Shown: piece after piece, positions 7,759 to 16,889 of the stretch | Layout: each line of letters begins with the position of its first letter | Position numbering within the stretch: the stretch's first letter is position 1 | Source of the DNA: an uncultured Anaerolineae bacterium | Lineage (GTDB): Bacteria; Chloroflexota; Anaerolineae; Anaerolineales; Villigracilaceae | Assembly (NCBI GenBank): GCA_903838415.1 | Contig: CAILYI010000057.1 | Location: 1-38,638, forward strand | Direction of reading: 5' to 3' | DNA length: 38,638 nt | Position numbers and translations under genes: made by a program | Notes under the pieces: model-generated | The model's database searches: none | What the model was told of the DNA's origin: nothing | The model's input: only the letters and a program-made list of their open reading frames with translations

Positions 7759-8919
7759 TTAGCGGATAACCGGTATAAAAGTGGATTGAACCGTCATGCC
7801 CCAGCGCAGATTCGGGTCAGTTTCATCCAAATTTATTTTCACCGTGTATAAAATATCGCCACCTTGCGATTTGTAAGATTGGCTGATGCTGTCTACGGTA
7901 CCTTTCAAAACCAGCTCGGGCAAAGCGTCGGGCGCAATGTCAACCTGCTGCCCCACGGATACTTTGACCACTTCCAACTCGGTCAAGTCACTGGTTTCGA
8001 TATACCATTTGCTGGTGTCGGCCATCTGAACAGCGAATTTTTCATTGCCAACCAATTCTCCGACAGCCACATTGACATCCGTCACGACGCCGTCAAACGG
8101 AGCTTTGAGCTCGTAATTATCCAGGGCTTTCTGGGCCGCGGCAGATTGCGCTTTGGCATTATTCAGCCGAGCTTCCAGGATGGCCTTTTTATCGGGGTCA
8201 GGCTTGGCGTTTTGGGTATTGTCATACACACGTTTGGCTTCAGCTTCAGCCGACAGGGCCGCATCCAGGGTGGCGCGGGGAGCATCCACGGAACGCTCTA
8301 ATTCTTCCACTTTGCGGAGGGCGGTATTGTAATCAGCTTCGGCTTTGCGGACGTCATCCTCAGCCTTGCGCCGGGTTGGATTGTCGGTTTTCAAATCCAG
8401 ATATTTCTTCAGAGTATCGTTCGCATCGTCCAGGAGTTTCTTTTTGTCCTGAACATCCGTCTGAGCGCTGTCAATATCATCCTGGATCTGGTTCGGATCG
8501 ACTATTTCCCAGGCCAGTTGCGCCTTGGAACGTTCAATCTGTGCCTTTTGATAGGCTTCAAAAGCCTGGGCTGAACTCAGCCCTACCGTACGGATAAAGT
8601 CGTCGTAAGCTTGCTGGGCCTGGGTCAATTCCAGATTGGCAGCGGTCAGGGAGGCTTGCGCCTGTTCGCTATCTCCCTGGCGAACGAGTGCTGCGCCCTT
8701 GCTGACTGATTGACCTTCGTTGACCAAAATCTCAGCGATTTTTCCGCGCGCAGAGAAAGCTAATTTAATGTCCGCGTTAGGTGTTACATGACCTTCGGCG
8801 ACGACCGTATCAGAATTGACTGCTGCGGCAGGCTCTGGGGTGGGAGCTTGCGCACCGCAGGCAGCCAGCAAAATGGAGGCCAGCACCTGCATTGATAATA
8901 AAAGCGTTAGTTTTTTCAT
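7759..8919 (-). CDS. Lipoprotein membrane-fusion subunit of ABC efflux pump
   Basis: This is an HlyD/MacA-type periplasmic-adaptor-like protein of 386 residues. It has a lipoprotein signal, with lipobox LLAAC giving the lipidated C21, followed by a short Pro/Thr-rich linker. A first lipoyl half-domain lies at about 39-83 (ARGKIAEILVNEGQSVSKG). A long helical hairpin of about 170 residues, rich in Ala, Lys, Asp and Glu, forms the coiled coil. The second lipoyl half (LKAPFDGVVTDVNVAVGE) and a beta-barrel region follow. In this family the protein links an inner-membrane transporter to downstream export or stabilises the permease. It is the last gene of the operon, 72 bases after the permease. 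Confidence 0.9.
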   Translation of the reverse strand: MKKLTLLLSMQVLASILLAACGAQAPTPEPAAAVNSDTVVAEGHVTPNADIKLAFSARGKIAEILVNEGQSVSKGAALVRQGDSEQAQASLTAANLELTQAQQAYDDFIRTVGLSSAQAFEAYQKAQIERSKAQLAWEIVDPNQIQDDIDSAQTDVQDKKKLLDDANDTLKKYLDLKTDNPTRRKAEDDVRKAEADYNTALRKVEELERSVDAPRATLDAALSAEAEAKRVYDNTQNAKPDPDKKAILEARLNNAKAQSAAAQKALDNYELKAPFDGVVTDVNVAVGELVGNEKFAVQMADTSKWYIETSDLTELEVVKVSVGQQVDIAPDALPELVLKGTVDSISQSYKSQGGDILYTVKINLDETDPNLRWGMTVQSTFIPVIR

Positions 8920-8991
8920 GGTTGCCTTCTTTCGTAATGGTATTCAATCTTCAATGGCATGCTATTTCGTTTAACAAATGCCAATTATCTC

Positions 8992-11427
8992 TTATTCGTA
9001 TGCCAAAACCTCTCGAATTGTCAAACGGGCGGCGTTGTTGGCCGGTAAAATGCTCGCCAGTGCTGAAAGCACCAGCACCACCGCCAACCAGATGACAAAT
9101 CCAAGCCAGGTAAAATGCACGTCAATCGGCGAGTTAAAAATCGCAAGACTGACAATTGTCGAGAGCAGATACGTGAACGGGAATGACAGCAGCGCCCCTA
9201 ATATCCACGAGATACTGCCAATCACCACGCCTTCCACAATGACGGTGCGCATGATCTCACGATCCACCGCGCCGATTGAGCGCATAATGCCAATTTCGCG
9301 GGTGCGTTCCAGCACATTCATACCCATCGTCCCGGCCAAGCCCATCGAGCCGACGGAAGCTGTCAGCAGGGCCATCACCAACAGGAACGCCACCAAAATA
9401 TCCAGGCTTTCGGAGGCCGTTGAAAGCGTGGATTTGCCTGTGCGCGCTTCGGTGACGTGGAAACCCTGATCACGGTAGTATTTGTCGATGTTCTCAGCAA
9501 GTTTTTGTTGAGAAGCGGCATCATGCTTATCCGCCACGAGACGGAACGAAACCGAACGATTGGCGAGATTGGTCAGCCGCGAAATATAATCATACGTTCC
9601 ATAAGCAATCGTTCCCTGCTGACTGACAAACTTGAAAATCCCGACCACTTTCCAGTTGTCTTCCTTGCCATCCACTTTCATCCGCAAGTTTTGACCGGGC
9701 TTTAAATCAGGGAATTTCTCCAAAATACTTTCGCTGACCGTGATGGCCTTTTCGTCCCCCGCCTCCAGCCAGCGCCCGGAAACCAGGATCGGTTCAACCA
9801 GCGTGCTATCCACCGGCGGGGCAAGAATCAATAGGTTATCCGCCGCAGTCTTATCGGGGAAGAGCACTTCGGCATTGGCGAAGGCCCAGCCTTCCACCTG
9901 TGTCACGCCGGGGTAACGCAGCCCAACCATTTCAACTTCCTTCAAACGATACGGGCGATCAAAGCTGACGGTCACATCGGCCTTGAAATACTTGCCAATC
10001 GAGTCGATATAGTCAAACAGCGTCACGCGCACGTTGAACACCGCAATGAAGATCGCGCCGCCCATCGTCAGGGTGAACAAGGTCAGCATCAGGCGGCCGC
10101 GGCGGCGGAAGGTGTTGCGCAGCGAAATCAATAACGGCCGGGGAATGTGGATGCCGCGCCGCGCGAGGGATAAGGTCACACGAGTCTGGAAATGTTCCCA
10201 GGCTGATTCTTTTTTGTGCCCACCCGCAGTCTTGCCTTCCGGTTCGAGGGCAGCATCGCCGCTGATGGCGCGCAAAACCGTGATCCGTGAGCCATTCAGG
10301 ACCGGCACAAAACCAGCCAGCAGCGGAACGGCCAATCCAACAATAATTTGAATGGTAAAAGCGAGCGGCACGATGCGATATCCCAGCAGGCTGAAATTCA
10401 TCTTATCGGCGATGAAAGCTGCCAGGGCGAAAGCGCCCTGCCCACCGAGCGGAACCGCTATCAGCAGCGCGATCACGCCAAAAGCCATGATCAACGCAAT
10501 ATACATCTCAAAAATCTGGTTGCGACGACCGCCAATCAGTTTCATCACGCCGATATGACGGAGATGCTGGTTGAGCAACGCACTGAGAGTATTGGCAATT
10601 AGCGAACTAGACAGGAACAAAATCAGGACACCCAATGCCAGCAAAATTCCGAGAATGGCCTGCACGGTGGAAGCCATGGGATGTTCATTAGTTTTGGTCA
10701 CGCGCGTGCGGCTGACGGTAATATCCGTTTTTTCAACCTTATCTTTGACATTGGCCGCCATCTGACGCAGATGGGATTCGTCGTTTTTTCCATCCGTTAC
10801 AGTGACAAACAGCCGGTTAAAGCCCTCGGGCTGATGCAAAAACGGAAGCGTATCCGTGTTAATGTAAGCAAACGGCGGAGCGAGAAAATCCCCGGCTCCG
10901 GTGGTTTGATCCTGAACGGTCCCAATCACGGGCAACGTGCGGGTGGTTCCATCCGGCAGTTCAAACTCCAACAGATCGCCCACTGACAGATTCAGTGTAC
11001 TCATGGCTTTCTTTTCGAGCACGATCTGCTTTTTGGCGGGGTTTGTGTCACCGGCAATGGGTTTGAGCAGGTTGACTTTTACTTTTTTGAAGTCTTCGAT
11101 TGCCACCAAATCGAGCGTTGTCCACTGCTGAGAGCCGGGGACGCGCACGCGCATGGCAAAGATACGCCGTCCTTCGGCCTCAGCCACGCCACGCATCGCT
11201 TTGACCGTCGCCACCAAATCGCTGGTGAACGGATCGCTCATGCGCAATTCAACATTCATGGGATTGTTGGCTGAATAGCTGGCGCTCATATCATTGGCGA
11301 TAATCACGTAAGCGCCAGAGATGACTCCAATGGAAAAAACGCCCACAGCGATGGAAAATACCACCAGCGCGGTGCGGAGTTTGTTATCAAACAGGTCTGA
11401 AATTACTTTACGCCAACGAGGTCTCAT
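8992..11427 (-). CDS. MacB/FtsX-family ABC transporter permease
   Basis: The 811-residue permease is a tandem duplication of the MacB-PCD plus FtsX unit. It has an N-terminal membrane helix (about 18-42), a large extracytoplasmic domain, three helices (about 255-280, 305-330, 350-375), a second leading helix (about 442-465), a second extracytoplasmic domain and three C-terminal helices (about 690-715, 738-765, 780-805). The motif ERTREIGIMRSIGA in the second half is typical of FtsX domains coupled to an ATPase. Such transporters work by mechanotransmission, expelling lipoproteins, peptides or drugs from the outer leaflet or envelope. The substrate cannot be read from the sequence. It lies 77 bases after the second ATPase gene. 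Confidence 0.93.
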   Translation of the reverse strand: MRPRWRKVISDLFDNKLRTALVVFSIAVGVFSIGVISGAYVIIANDMSASYSANNPMNVELRMSDPFTSDLVATVKAMRGVAEAEGRRIFAMRVRVPGSQQWTTLDLVAIEDFKKVKVNLLKPIAGDTNPAKKQIVLEKKAMSTLNLSVGDLLEFELPDGTTRTLPVIGTVQDQTTGAGDFLAPPFAYINTDTLPFLHQPEGFNRLFVTVTDGKNDESHLRQMAANVKDKVEKTDITVSRTRVTKTNEHPMASTVQAILGILLALGVLILFLSSSLIANTLSALLNQHLRHIGVMKLIGGRRNQIFEMYIALIMAFGVIALLIAVPLGGQGAFALAAFIADKMNFSLLGYRIVPLAFTIQIIVGLAVPLLAGFVPVLNGSRITVLRAISGDAALEPEGKTAGGHKKESAWEHFQTRVTLSLARRGIHIPRPLLISLRNTFRRRGRLMLTLFTLTMGGAIFIAVFNVRVTLFDYIDSIGKYFKADVTVSFDRPYRLKEVEMVGLRYPGVTQVEGWAFANAEVLFPDKTAADNLLILAPPVDSTLVEPILVSGRWLEAGDEKAITVSESILEKFPDLKPGQNLRMKVDGKEDNWKVVGIFKFVSQQGTIAYGTYDYISRLTNLANRSVSFRLVADKHDAASQQKLAENIDKYYRDQGFHVTEARTGKSTLSTASESLDILVAFLLVMALLTASVGSMGLAGTMGMNVLERTREIGIMRSIGAVDREIMRTVIVEGVVIGSISWILGALLSFPFTYLLSTIVSLAIFNSPIDVHFTWLGFVIWLAVVLVLSALASILPANNAARLTIREVLAYE

Positions 11428-11504
11428 GGGTCAAAGGAAGAAGTTCCAGGGAAACCGGCTTTTTCTGAACCGGTTACGAATCACTTCTCCCGTATTCCTT
11501 TCTT

Positions 11505-12686
11505 TTACGAAAAAGGCCAAATCCGTTTCGAATGCCGGGCAATTGACTTATTCTCAGTCAGCCGGTGCTGAACAATACGTCCAATGGATTCTTCTGTCAG
11601 CGGAGATTCGCGCAAAAGATTATGGAAATCCACGCGATCGAGCACCAATAATTCCACCGGGCCTTCGGCAGCGGCGCGCACACTGGCAATTGACTTGCCC
11701 TCGCGCAATAATTCCACTTCGCCAAAATATTGTCCGGGCATCAGGCGCGCAACGGTCACATCTTCGCGATTCTTGCCATCCAAAACGATTTCAACTTCGC
11801 CGCTGGAAATCATAAAAAACGAATCGACATGTTGTTCGCGATTCAAAATGGCAGCGCCGGGAGCAAAATGCACGCGCCGGGCTTTTTGGGTGACTGCCAA
11901 CATTTGCCGGTGCTTGAGAAGCGGCAGGGCAATCGCAACGGTTTCATCGACCAATTCACCGTCAGAAATGATGATATTGCGGGTGGTGCGAGCGGTCAGC
12001 GAAGGGTCGTGAGTCACCATGACCACGGTTTTCCCTTCGGCGACCAGCTTTTCAAAAAGCTGGATGATGTAATCCGTTGAACGGGAGTCCAGGTTGCCGG
12101 TTGGCTCGTCCGCCACCAACAACGGCGGATTGGTCGCCAGGGCGCGGGCAATCGCCGCCAGCTGCTGCTGACCGGTCGATACCGCCAGGGGCAGTTTGCT
12201 GGCTTGTTTTTCGAGTCCCACCAGCGCGAGCAGTTCCATGGCGCGCTTTGGGCGTTCATCGAAATCGTACATATCGGCATAATCCATGGGCAGCATGACA
12301 TTTTCAAGCAGGCTGAGCATGGGCAGCAACTGAAAAAACTGAAAGACAATGCCCAGGTTTTTCCCACGCCACAAGGAACGACCTGATTCATCCATGGCGG
12401 TGTAAAGATCGGTGCCATTGACAATGACATGGCCGCTGGTGGGATGGTCGATACCGGTAATCATGTTCAGCAGCGTCGACTTGCCACTGCCCGATTTGCC
12501 CACAATGGAGACGAATTGTCCACGCTCGATGCTCAGGTCAATGCCTTTGAGTACGGTAAATTCTCCGGCGGCATTTTTGAAAATCTTGATGACTTTACGA
12601 ATGTCAATCATGCTGGCGGACGAATCCGGAGTGTGAGTAACTTGTTTATTGGAAAAAAGGTTGCGGGGAGTGGAATCCATATTCAT
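11505..12686 (-). CDS. ABC ATPase fused to a cyclic-nucleotide-binding-like domain
   Basis: Residues 25-250 form a LolD/MacB-type ATPase: Walker A GKSGSGKST (63-71), Q116, Walker B LLVADEPT (189-196) and H226. The signature motif deviates, with VSTGQQQL in place of LSGGQQQR. After a short linker, about residues 260-378 form a cNMP-binding (CAP-effector) fold with the typical stretch FGEVELLREGKSIASV. In that stretch the arginine that holds the cyclic phosphate in true cNMP sites seems to be replaced (SIASV rather than RAATV), so ligand binding is doubtful. Its ATG follows immediately after the TAA of the first ATPase gene, which implies coupling. It probably forms a heterodimer with that ATPase on the duplicated permease. 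Confidence 0.93.
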   Translation of the reverse strand: MNMDSTPRNLFSNKQVTHTPDSSASMIDIRKVIKIFKNAAGEFTVLKGIDLSIERGQFVSIVGKSGSGKSTLLNMITGIDHPTSGHVIVNGTDLYTAMDESGRSLWRGKNLGIVFQFFQLLPMLSLLENVMLPMDYADMYDFDERPKRAMELLALVGLEKQASKLPLAVSTGQQQLAAIARALATNPPLLVADEPTGNLDSRSTDYIIQLFEKLVAEGKTVVMVTHDPSLTARTTRNIIISDGELVDETVAIALPLLKHRQMLAVTQKARRVHFAPGAAILNREQHVDSFFMISSGEVEIVLDGKNREDVTVARLMPGQYFGEVELLREGKSIASVRAAAEGPVELLVLDRVDFHNLLRESPLTEESIGRIVQHRLTENKSIARHSKRIWPFS

Positions 12687-13469
12687 TTAACGGCGAACTG
12701 GCGCCGGGCTGGGAGTATTCAGCGAAACGGAGGCTTGCGCAGAGGCGACTTCCCCATCCGCAATCAGTAAATGGCGGCTGAAACGTGGCATGAGACCCAT
12801 GTCGTGCGTCACCATGATGATGGTTTTTCCTTTATCAACCAGGTGCTCAAAAACTTCGAAAATGTGATCCGCGGTGACAGAGTCAAGCGAACCGGTGGGT
12901 TCATCCGCCACCAGAATGGGCGGATCGTTGACGAGGGCGCGCGCGATGGCAACGCGCTGCTGCTGCCCGCCCGAGATAAAAGCCGGGAGCTTATTGGCAT
13001 GTTCTTCAATTTCAACCAACGCAAGCAGTTCCATCGCCCGCTGACGGCTGGCGCGTGGGCTGTAAGCTCCACATAAATCCATCGGCAAAATGACGTTTTC
13101 CAGCAGGGTCAGCATGGGCAGCAGTTGGAAGGACTGAAAAATCACGCCCATGGTGCGTCCACGCCACAGCGCCATGTCATTCTCACTAAGCCGGTGGACT
13201 GAGACGTTATCGCCATTGGCGTGCACCAGAACTTCGCCCTCGCTCAGGTGATCGACGCCGGTAATCATGTTGAGCAAGGTCGACTTTCCCGCGCCGGATT
13301 TTCCGATCACACCAAGAAATTCGCCAGGGTAAATCTGTACATTAATACCGCGCAAGGCGGAATAGTCACCGGCTTCGCTGGAATAAACTTTAACCACATC
13401 TCGCATTTCAATCAGCGGCATGGCGTTGAGCTTTCTCGATAAATTTGTTGGTTCAGTAGTAACGGTCAC
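12687..13469 (-). CDS. ABC transporter ATPase (LolD/MacB type)
   Basis: This ATPase of 260 residues drives the FtsX-type permease. Walker A is GKSGAGKST (56-64), the Q-loop is Q112, the signature ISGGQQQR (165-172) is near-canonical, Walker B ILVADE (185-190) ends in the catalytic Glu, and H222 is the switch histidine. The start is a GTG at 13469, supported by GAGGG at 13475-13479, five bases away; an internal ATG at residue 17 is the alternative. The C-terminal 20 residues are Ser/Pro/Val-rich and probably disordered. It is the first gene of the efflux operon and faces away from the TetR gene. Confidence 0.94.
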   Translation of the reverse strand: MTVTTEPTNLSRKLNAMPLIEMRDVVKVYSSEAGDYSALRGINVQIYPGEFLGVIGKSGAGKSTLLNMITGVDHLSEGEVLVHANGDNVSVHRLSENDMALWRGRTMGVIFQSFQLLPMLTLLENVILPMDLCGAYSPRASRQRAMELLALVEIEEHANKLPAFISGGQQQRVAIARALVNDPPILVADEPTGSLDSVTADHIFEVFEHLVDKGKTIIMVTHDMGLMPRFSRHLLIADGEVASAQASVSLNTPSPAPVRR

Positions 13470-13800
13470 AGCATCCCTCAGCCGGTAGTTTTCTGTCTAT
13501 TTTCTATCATTTTACTCTGTTCAGGCCGTTTGCACGCAGTGTGGAGAGGCATATCTAATCATGTTCTTACCTTTCAAGCGCCAATTGCACTGCGTGAGTC
13601 AATTTGGAAGAAATATTCCTGGCATGGAGCAAGTGAAAACTTACTGGAATTTCTAAAAATGCTTTCTTTTTCAGAAAAAATGTAGTAAAACTATACGTAT
13701 ATGGACACAAGCTATTATTATACAATATTCACTAATAGACACTGTCCATTATATTCAAGCGCGGGCATTTGTCAACCCGTTGCAAGGAAGAATCCCAAAC
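13470..13800. promoter_or_regulatory. Divergent control region between efflux operon and TetR gene
   Basis: No gene is seen. The region carries two inverted pairs that may be operators. One is CACGCAGTG (13533-13541) with CACTGCGTG (13588-13596). The other is ATGGACA (13701-13707) with TGTCCAT (13743-13749), which flanks an AT-rich segment with TATACA/CAATAT elements that could serve as -10 of the TetR gene. The spacings of 46 and 35 bases are long for a single TetR dimer, so paired or looped binding would be needed. Confidence 0.4.
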
Positions 13801-14484
13801 ATGGAATCTACTTTGAAAGCAAAAATTAAGGATCAGAAAGTTGACCGGCGCGTCCTGCGCACCCGGCAGGCGCTGCGAAGTGCCTTGTTGGAATTGATTT
13901 CGGAAAAAGAATTTGATTCCATTTCGGTGGAAGAGATCACTGAACGGGCCAACCTGGGACGCGCCACCTTTTATCTGCATTTCAAAGACAAGGAAGATTT
14001 ATTACTCGAGGAATTCAGAGTAATTGCCAGCAATCGCGTGCAAGTGCTCTCTGAAATTCCCAATTCCATTTGGATATTAAACCAGGATAGCCTGGAATTA
14101 GCCAATGGGAGCGCCTCCATCATGCCGCTGCTGTTGGTTTTTGAACATGCCGCACAAAATGCCGACATCTATCGAATCCTGCTACGGGGCGAGAATTCGC
14201 AGCGGATTTCGGTGAAAATCCGCGAGATCATTGTCCAATCCATCAACGAGATTATTCAGTCCAAACAAAAAAGCGAGGCCGTCCAATTTCAGATGGAAGT
14301 GCCGGTCGATTTGTTGGCTGCCTATTTCAGCGGAGCGCTGATGAGCTGTCTGAACTGGTGGTTGGACCATGAAGCCTCCCCACAGCCGGAGGAGATGGCG
14401 CGCATGTTTCAACATCTTTTCTTCCCGGGCGTGTTAAAAGTATGGAATCCGGGCAAATTAAACACAAATCAGGATCCGGATTAA
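13801..14484 (+). CDS. TetR-family transcriptional regulator
   Basis: The 227-residue protein has an N-terminal helix-turn-helix domain (about 15-62). Its segment VEEITERANLGRATFYLHFKDKEDLL is the TetR signature region. A C-terminal ligand and dimer domain carries tryptophans around CLNWWLDHE. TetR proteins repress neighbouring genes until a ligand binds. Its divergent placement next to the MacB-like operon suggests it controls that pump. The frame is open from a TTG at 13780, but AGGAAG at 13785-13790 fits the ATG at 13801 better. The downstream L,D-transpeptidase gene has a separate promoter-like element. Confidence 0.9.
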   Translation: MESTLKAKIKDQKVDRRVLRTRQALRSALLELISEKEFDSISVEEITERANLGRATFYLHFKDKEDLLLEEFRVIASNRVQVLSEIPNSIWILNQDSLELANGSASIMPLLLVFEHAAQNADIYRILLRGENSQRISVKIREIIVQSINEIIQSKQKSEAVQFQMEVPVDLLAAYFSGALMSCLNWWLDHEASPQPEEMARMFQHLFFPGVLKVWNPGKLNTNQDPD

Positions 14485-14523
14485 GTCAATAAAATCGTAT
14501 AGTCAGATATTTCTACCCCATGT

Positions 14524-14529
14524 TATACT
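14524..14529 (+). promoter_or_regulatory. Extended -10 element before the L,D-transpeptidase
   Basis: TGTTATACT holds an extended -10 box (TG, one base, then TATACT) 20 bases before the GTG start at 14550. No good -35 is visible, as is common for extended -10 promoters. Its presence argues against translation starting at the ATG at 14520, which lies inside it. Confidence 0.4.
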
Positions 14530-14549
14530 GTTGGGACAGGAATTTAACC

Positions 14550-15692
14550 GTGACAGAACCTACCGTCAGCGCCGCTCAAGCCATTCAAAACTCGCAAAAC
14601 GCCTTCAAGCGCGGGGATAAATTGTCTGCACGACGTTGGGCCGAGAAAGCCGCGTCGCTGTCGCCTGAGCTTGAAGAACCCTGGCTGTTGATGGCCGCAC
14701 TGGCAAATCCGCAAGCCAGCGTGAATTATCTCAAACAGGCGCTCAAAATCAATCCGGAAAGTCCGCGCGCCAAAGCCGGGTTGGCTTGGGCACAAAAGCG
14801 GCTTGACTCAGTCACACAAACGAAGAGTCCCACGGCGGTCAGGGTGGCAAAGCCGACCATAGTTGCTCCACGAAAATCCGTCAGAAACTCCGAAAACATC
14901 AAGAAAACGCGTAAATCCATTTATTTATTTCTGCTGCCGCTGCTGTTGCTGGCCGTGCTGGCCTTTTCAATCTGGAATACATCGCCCGTACTGGCCTTTT
15001 TCACCAGTCAGTTCAAGGCCCCGCTCCAGGGGCACGCTCCAGCGTGGGTTCAAGTGGAAATCTCCAAGCCGACGATGACTCTCTCGCCCACGGCAACCCT
15101 GACAGCGACGCCGAATCCCACCTCCACCCCGGAATTTACAGCCACACCTTCAGAAACGCCCGCTCCCACCGATACACCGATTCCGCCGGAAGCGCTGGCG
15201 GTTCTTGCCCCACTCGAAGCCGACGCCTCGCCCACCCCACTTCCCACCGATACAGCCGTTGCGGGCCCTACCCGTCAACCTGCCCAGGCGCAAGCAGCCG
15301 CTAACACCTATTCCGGTGGAAAATGGATTTTGGTGGATATTTCAGAACAACATTTATGGGCTTATGAGGGCGAAGCTGTCGCCTATAGCTTCGTCGCATC
15401 AACCGGGATGTACAATGCAACCGCGGTCGGCACCTTCCATATACTTGATAAAATCCCGAATGCCTATGGCTCCACCTGGGATATCTGGATGCCAAACTGG
15501 ATGGGAATTTACTATTCCGGCAGCCTGGAAAACGGCATCCATGCCCTGCCGATCCTGCCGGATGGCTCGCAACTGTGGGATGGATACCTGGGAACACCGA
15601 TTTCATATGGCTGCGTTGTCCTGAGCGCCTACGATTCTCAGTTGTTGTATAACTGGGCCGAGGTCGGAATTCCGGTCGTCATCCAACATTAG
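14550..15692 (+). CDS. Membrane-anchored L,D-transpeptidase (YkuD) with TPR region
   Basis: The protein has about 380 residues from GTG 14550; the ATG at 14520 overlaps a promoter-like element, and AGGA fits the GTG. Residues 1-90 resemble a cytoplasmic tetratricopeptide-like helical region (AFKRGDKLSARRWAEKAASLSPE). A single membrane helix follows at about 124-142, then a Thr/Pro-rich extracytoplasmic linker (about 179-213), then a YkuD domain (about 258-378). The catalytic set is visible: H331 in GIHALP and S352-x-G-C355 in ISYGCVVLS. YkuD enzymes form 3-3 cross-links in peptidoglycan or attach proteins to it. The cytoplasmic TPR joined across the membrane to a YkuD domain is an uncommon design. 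Confidence 0.9.
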   Translation: MTEPTVSAAQAIQNSQNAFKRGDKLSARRWAEKAASLSPELEEPWLLMAALANPQASVNYLKQALKINPESPRAKAGLAWAQKRLDSVTQTKSPTAVRVAKPTIVAPRKSVRNSENIKKTRKSIYLFLLPLLLLAVLAFSIWNTSPVLAFFTSQFKAPLQGHAPAWVQVEISKPTMTLSPTATLTATPNPTSTPEFTATPSETPAPTDTPIPPEALAVLAPLEADASPTPLPTDTAVAGPTRQPAQAQAAANTYSGGKWILVDISEQHLWAYEGEAVAYSFVASTGMYNATAVGTFHILDKIPNAYGSTWDIWMPNWMGIYYSGSLENGIHALPILPDGSQLWDGYLGTPISYGCVVLSAYDSQLLYNWAEVGIPVVIQH

Positions 15693-15708
15693 TGCAATTC
15701 TCCACCGT

Positions 15709-15739
15709 AACCCTCTCCCAACATGGCGAGAGGGTTTTT
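15709..15739 (+). terminator. Intrinsic terminator after the L,D-transpeptidase
   Basis: Nine-base arms AACCCTCTC (15709-15717) and GAGAGGGTT (15728-15736) are followed by a T-rich tract (TTTTTGTTTT). It starts 17 bases after the stop codon. Confidence 0.88.
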
Positions 15740-15810
15740 GTTTTCTCCCACGCCACAGCTACGGCTACATTGAACACGGCGGTTGAACATCACAATGCCA
15801 GCGACGGCAG

Positions 15811-15816
15811 TATAAT
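15811..15816 (+). promoter_or_regulatory. -10 box before the first EamA gene
   Basis: A perfect TATAAT lies 32 bases before the EamA start codon. The best -35-like hexamer, TTGAAC at 15783-15788, is 22 bases away, too far for standard spacing, so only the -10 is proposed. Confidence 0.35.
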
Positions 15817-15848
15817 CGTGCAACTTCAGCCCATAGGACTTATCCACG

Positions 15849-16808
15849 ATGAAATCAAAGGCTTCCTTCTCGAACGGGTACATGATTGCCCTGACGGCCA
15901 CGGTTTTGTGGTCTTTCACCGGAATTCTGATCAGTTACCTCAGCAAAACTTTCGGTTTGCCAGCGCTGGTGCTGGCTTTCTGGCGCGACCTGTCCGTTTC
16001 GCTGGGACTCGTGGCGGCTTTCCTGGTCATCAGCCCGGCGCGCTTCCGGCTGGCGCGTGAATTCTGGGGATTTACCGTAATCTACGGCCTGACACTGGCA
16101 GTCTTCAATTCCCTGTGGACTTTATCGGTGGAATACAACGGGGCGTCCGTCGCAACCGTGCTGGCCTTCAGTTCCCCGGCTTTTACAGCCATTTTGAGTC
16201 GCTGGGTTTTCAAGGAAAAAATTTACGGCGCGAAGCTCATTTCGATCTTTTTGAGTATCGCCGGAACCGTGCTTGTCTCCGGCGCGTACAACCCGGCGGT
16301 TTGGCAAATCAATCCGCTGGGCATCGGCTTTGGCCTGTCAACCGGACTATTTTTCGCAATCTACAATCTGCTGGGGAAAAGTGCTTCGGATAAAGCCATC
16401 GACTCGTGGACGGCTTTGCTATACACATTTGCCAGCGCCACCGTTTTCTTATTTCTGTTTAACGTCGGAATTCACGCGATTGCAGGAACCAACCTGTGGA
16501 CGAATCTGTTCTGGCTAAAAAATTCCACGCTCGGCTGGAGCGTGCTCATCTTTTTGGGCGTCGTCCCCACGGTTGGCGGATTCGGGCTTTACACCCTCAG
16601 CCTGCGCTCCCTGCCACCCACCGTTGCCAACCTGATCGCCACGCTTGAGCCAATTCTGACCGCCATCTGGGCATATTTCCTGCTGAATGAAATGCTGGAG
16701 CCAATCCAGATGCTCGGCGGCGCGCTGATTTTTGCCGGAGTAATCTTGCTGCGTCTGAAAGAGCGCCAAACTGGGGAATTTATGTCTGACGCTGGTGATC
16801 AGGCTTGA
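15849..16808 (+). CDS. EamA/DMT-family transporter
   Basis: The 319-residue integral membrane protein shows the two-fold EamA repeat, each half with about five helices. Typical second-repeat features are the segment SLRSLPPTVANLIATLEPILTAIW split around the Pro-Glu pair and the end helix GGALIFAGVILL. DMT transporters export metabolites such as amino acids or nucleobases; the substrate cannot be told. The hydrophilic tail (LKERQTGEFMSDAGDQA) is cytoplasmic. It is preceded by a terminator and has its own -10 box, so it is probably monocistronic. Confidence 0.9.
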   Translation: MKSKASFSNGYMIALTATVLWSFTGILISYLSKTFGLPALVLAFWRDLSVSLGLVAAFLVISPARFRLAREFWGFTVIYGLTLAVFNSLWTLSVEYNGASVATVLAFSSPAFTAILSRWVFKEKIYGAKLISIFLSIAGTVLVSGAYNPAVWQINPLGIGFGLSTGLFFAIYNLLGKSASDKAIDSWTALLYTFASATVFLFLFNVGIHAIAGTNLWTNLFWLKNSTLGWSVLIFLGVVPTVGGFGLYTLSLRSLPPTVANLIATLEPILTAIWAYFLLNEMLEPIQMLGGALIFAGVILLRLKERQTGEFMSDAGDQA

Positions 16809-16889
16809 TACCAAACGACCAGTTAATGTCGGTGTGCAAGGTTTCGGCCTGGTAAACACGATCGCTGATGCGATTCAGGCGCTCCGCCA

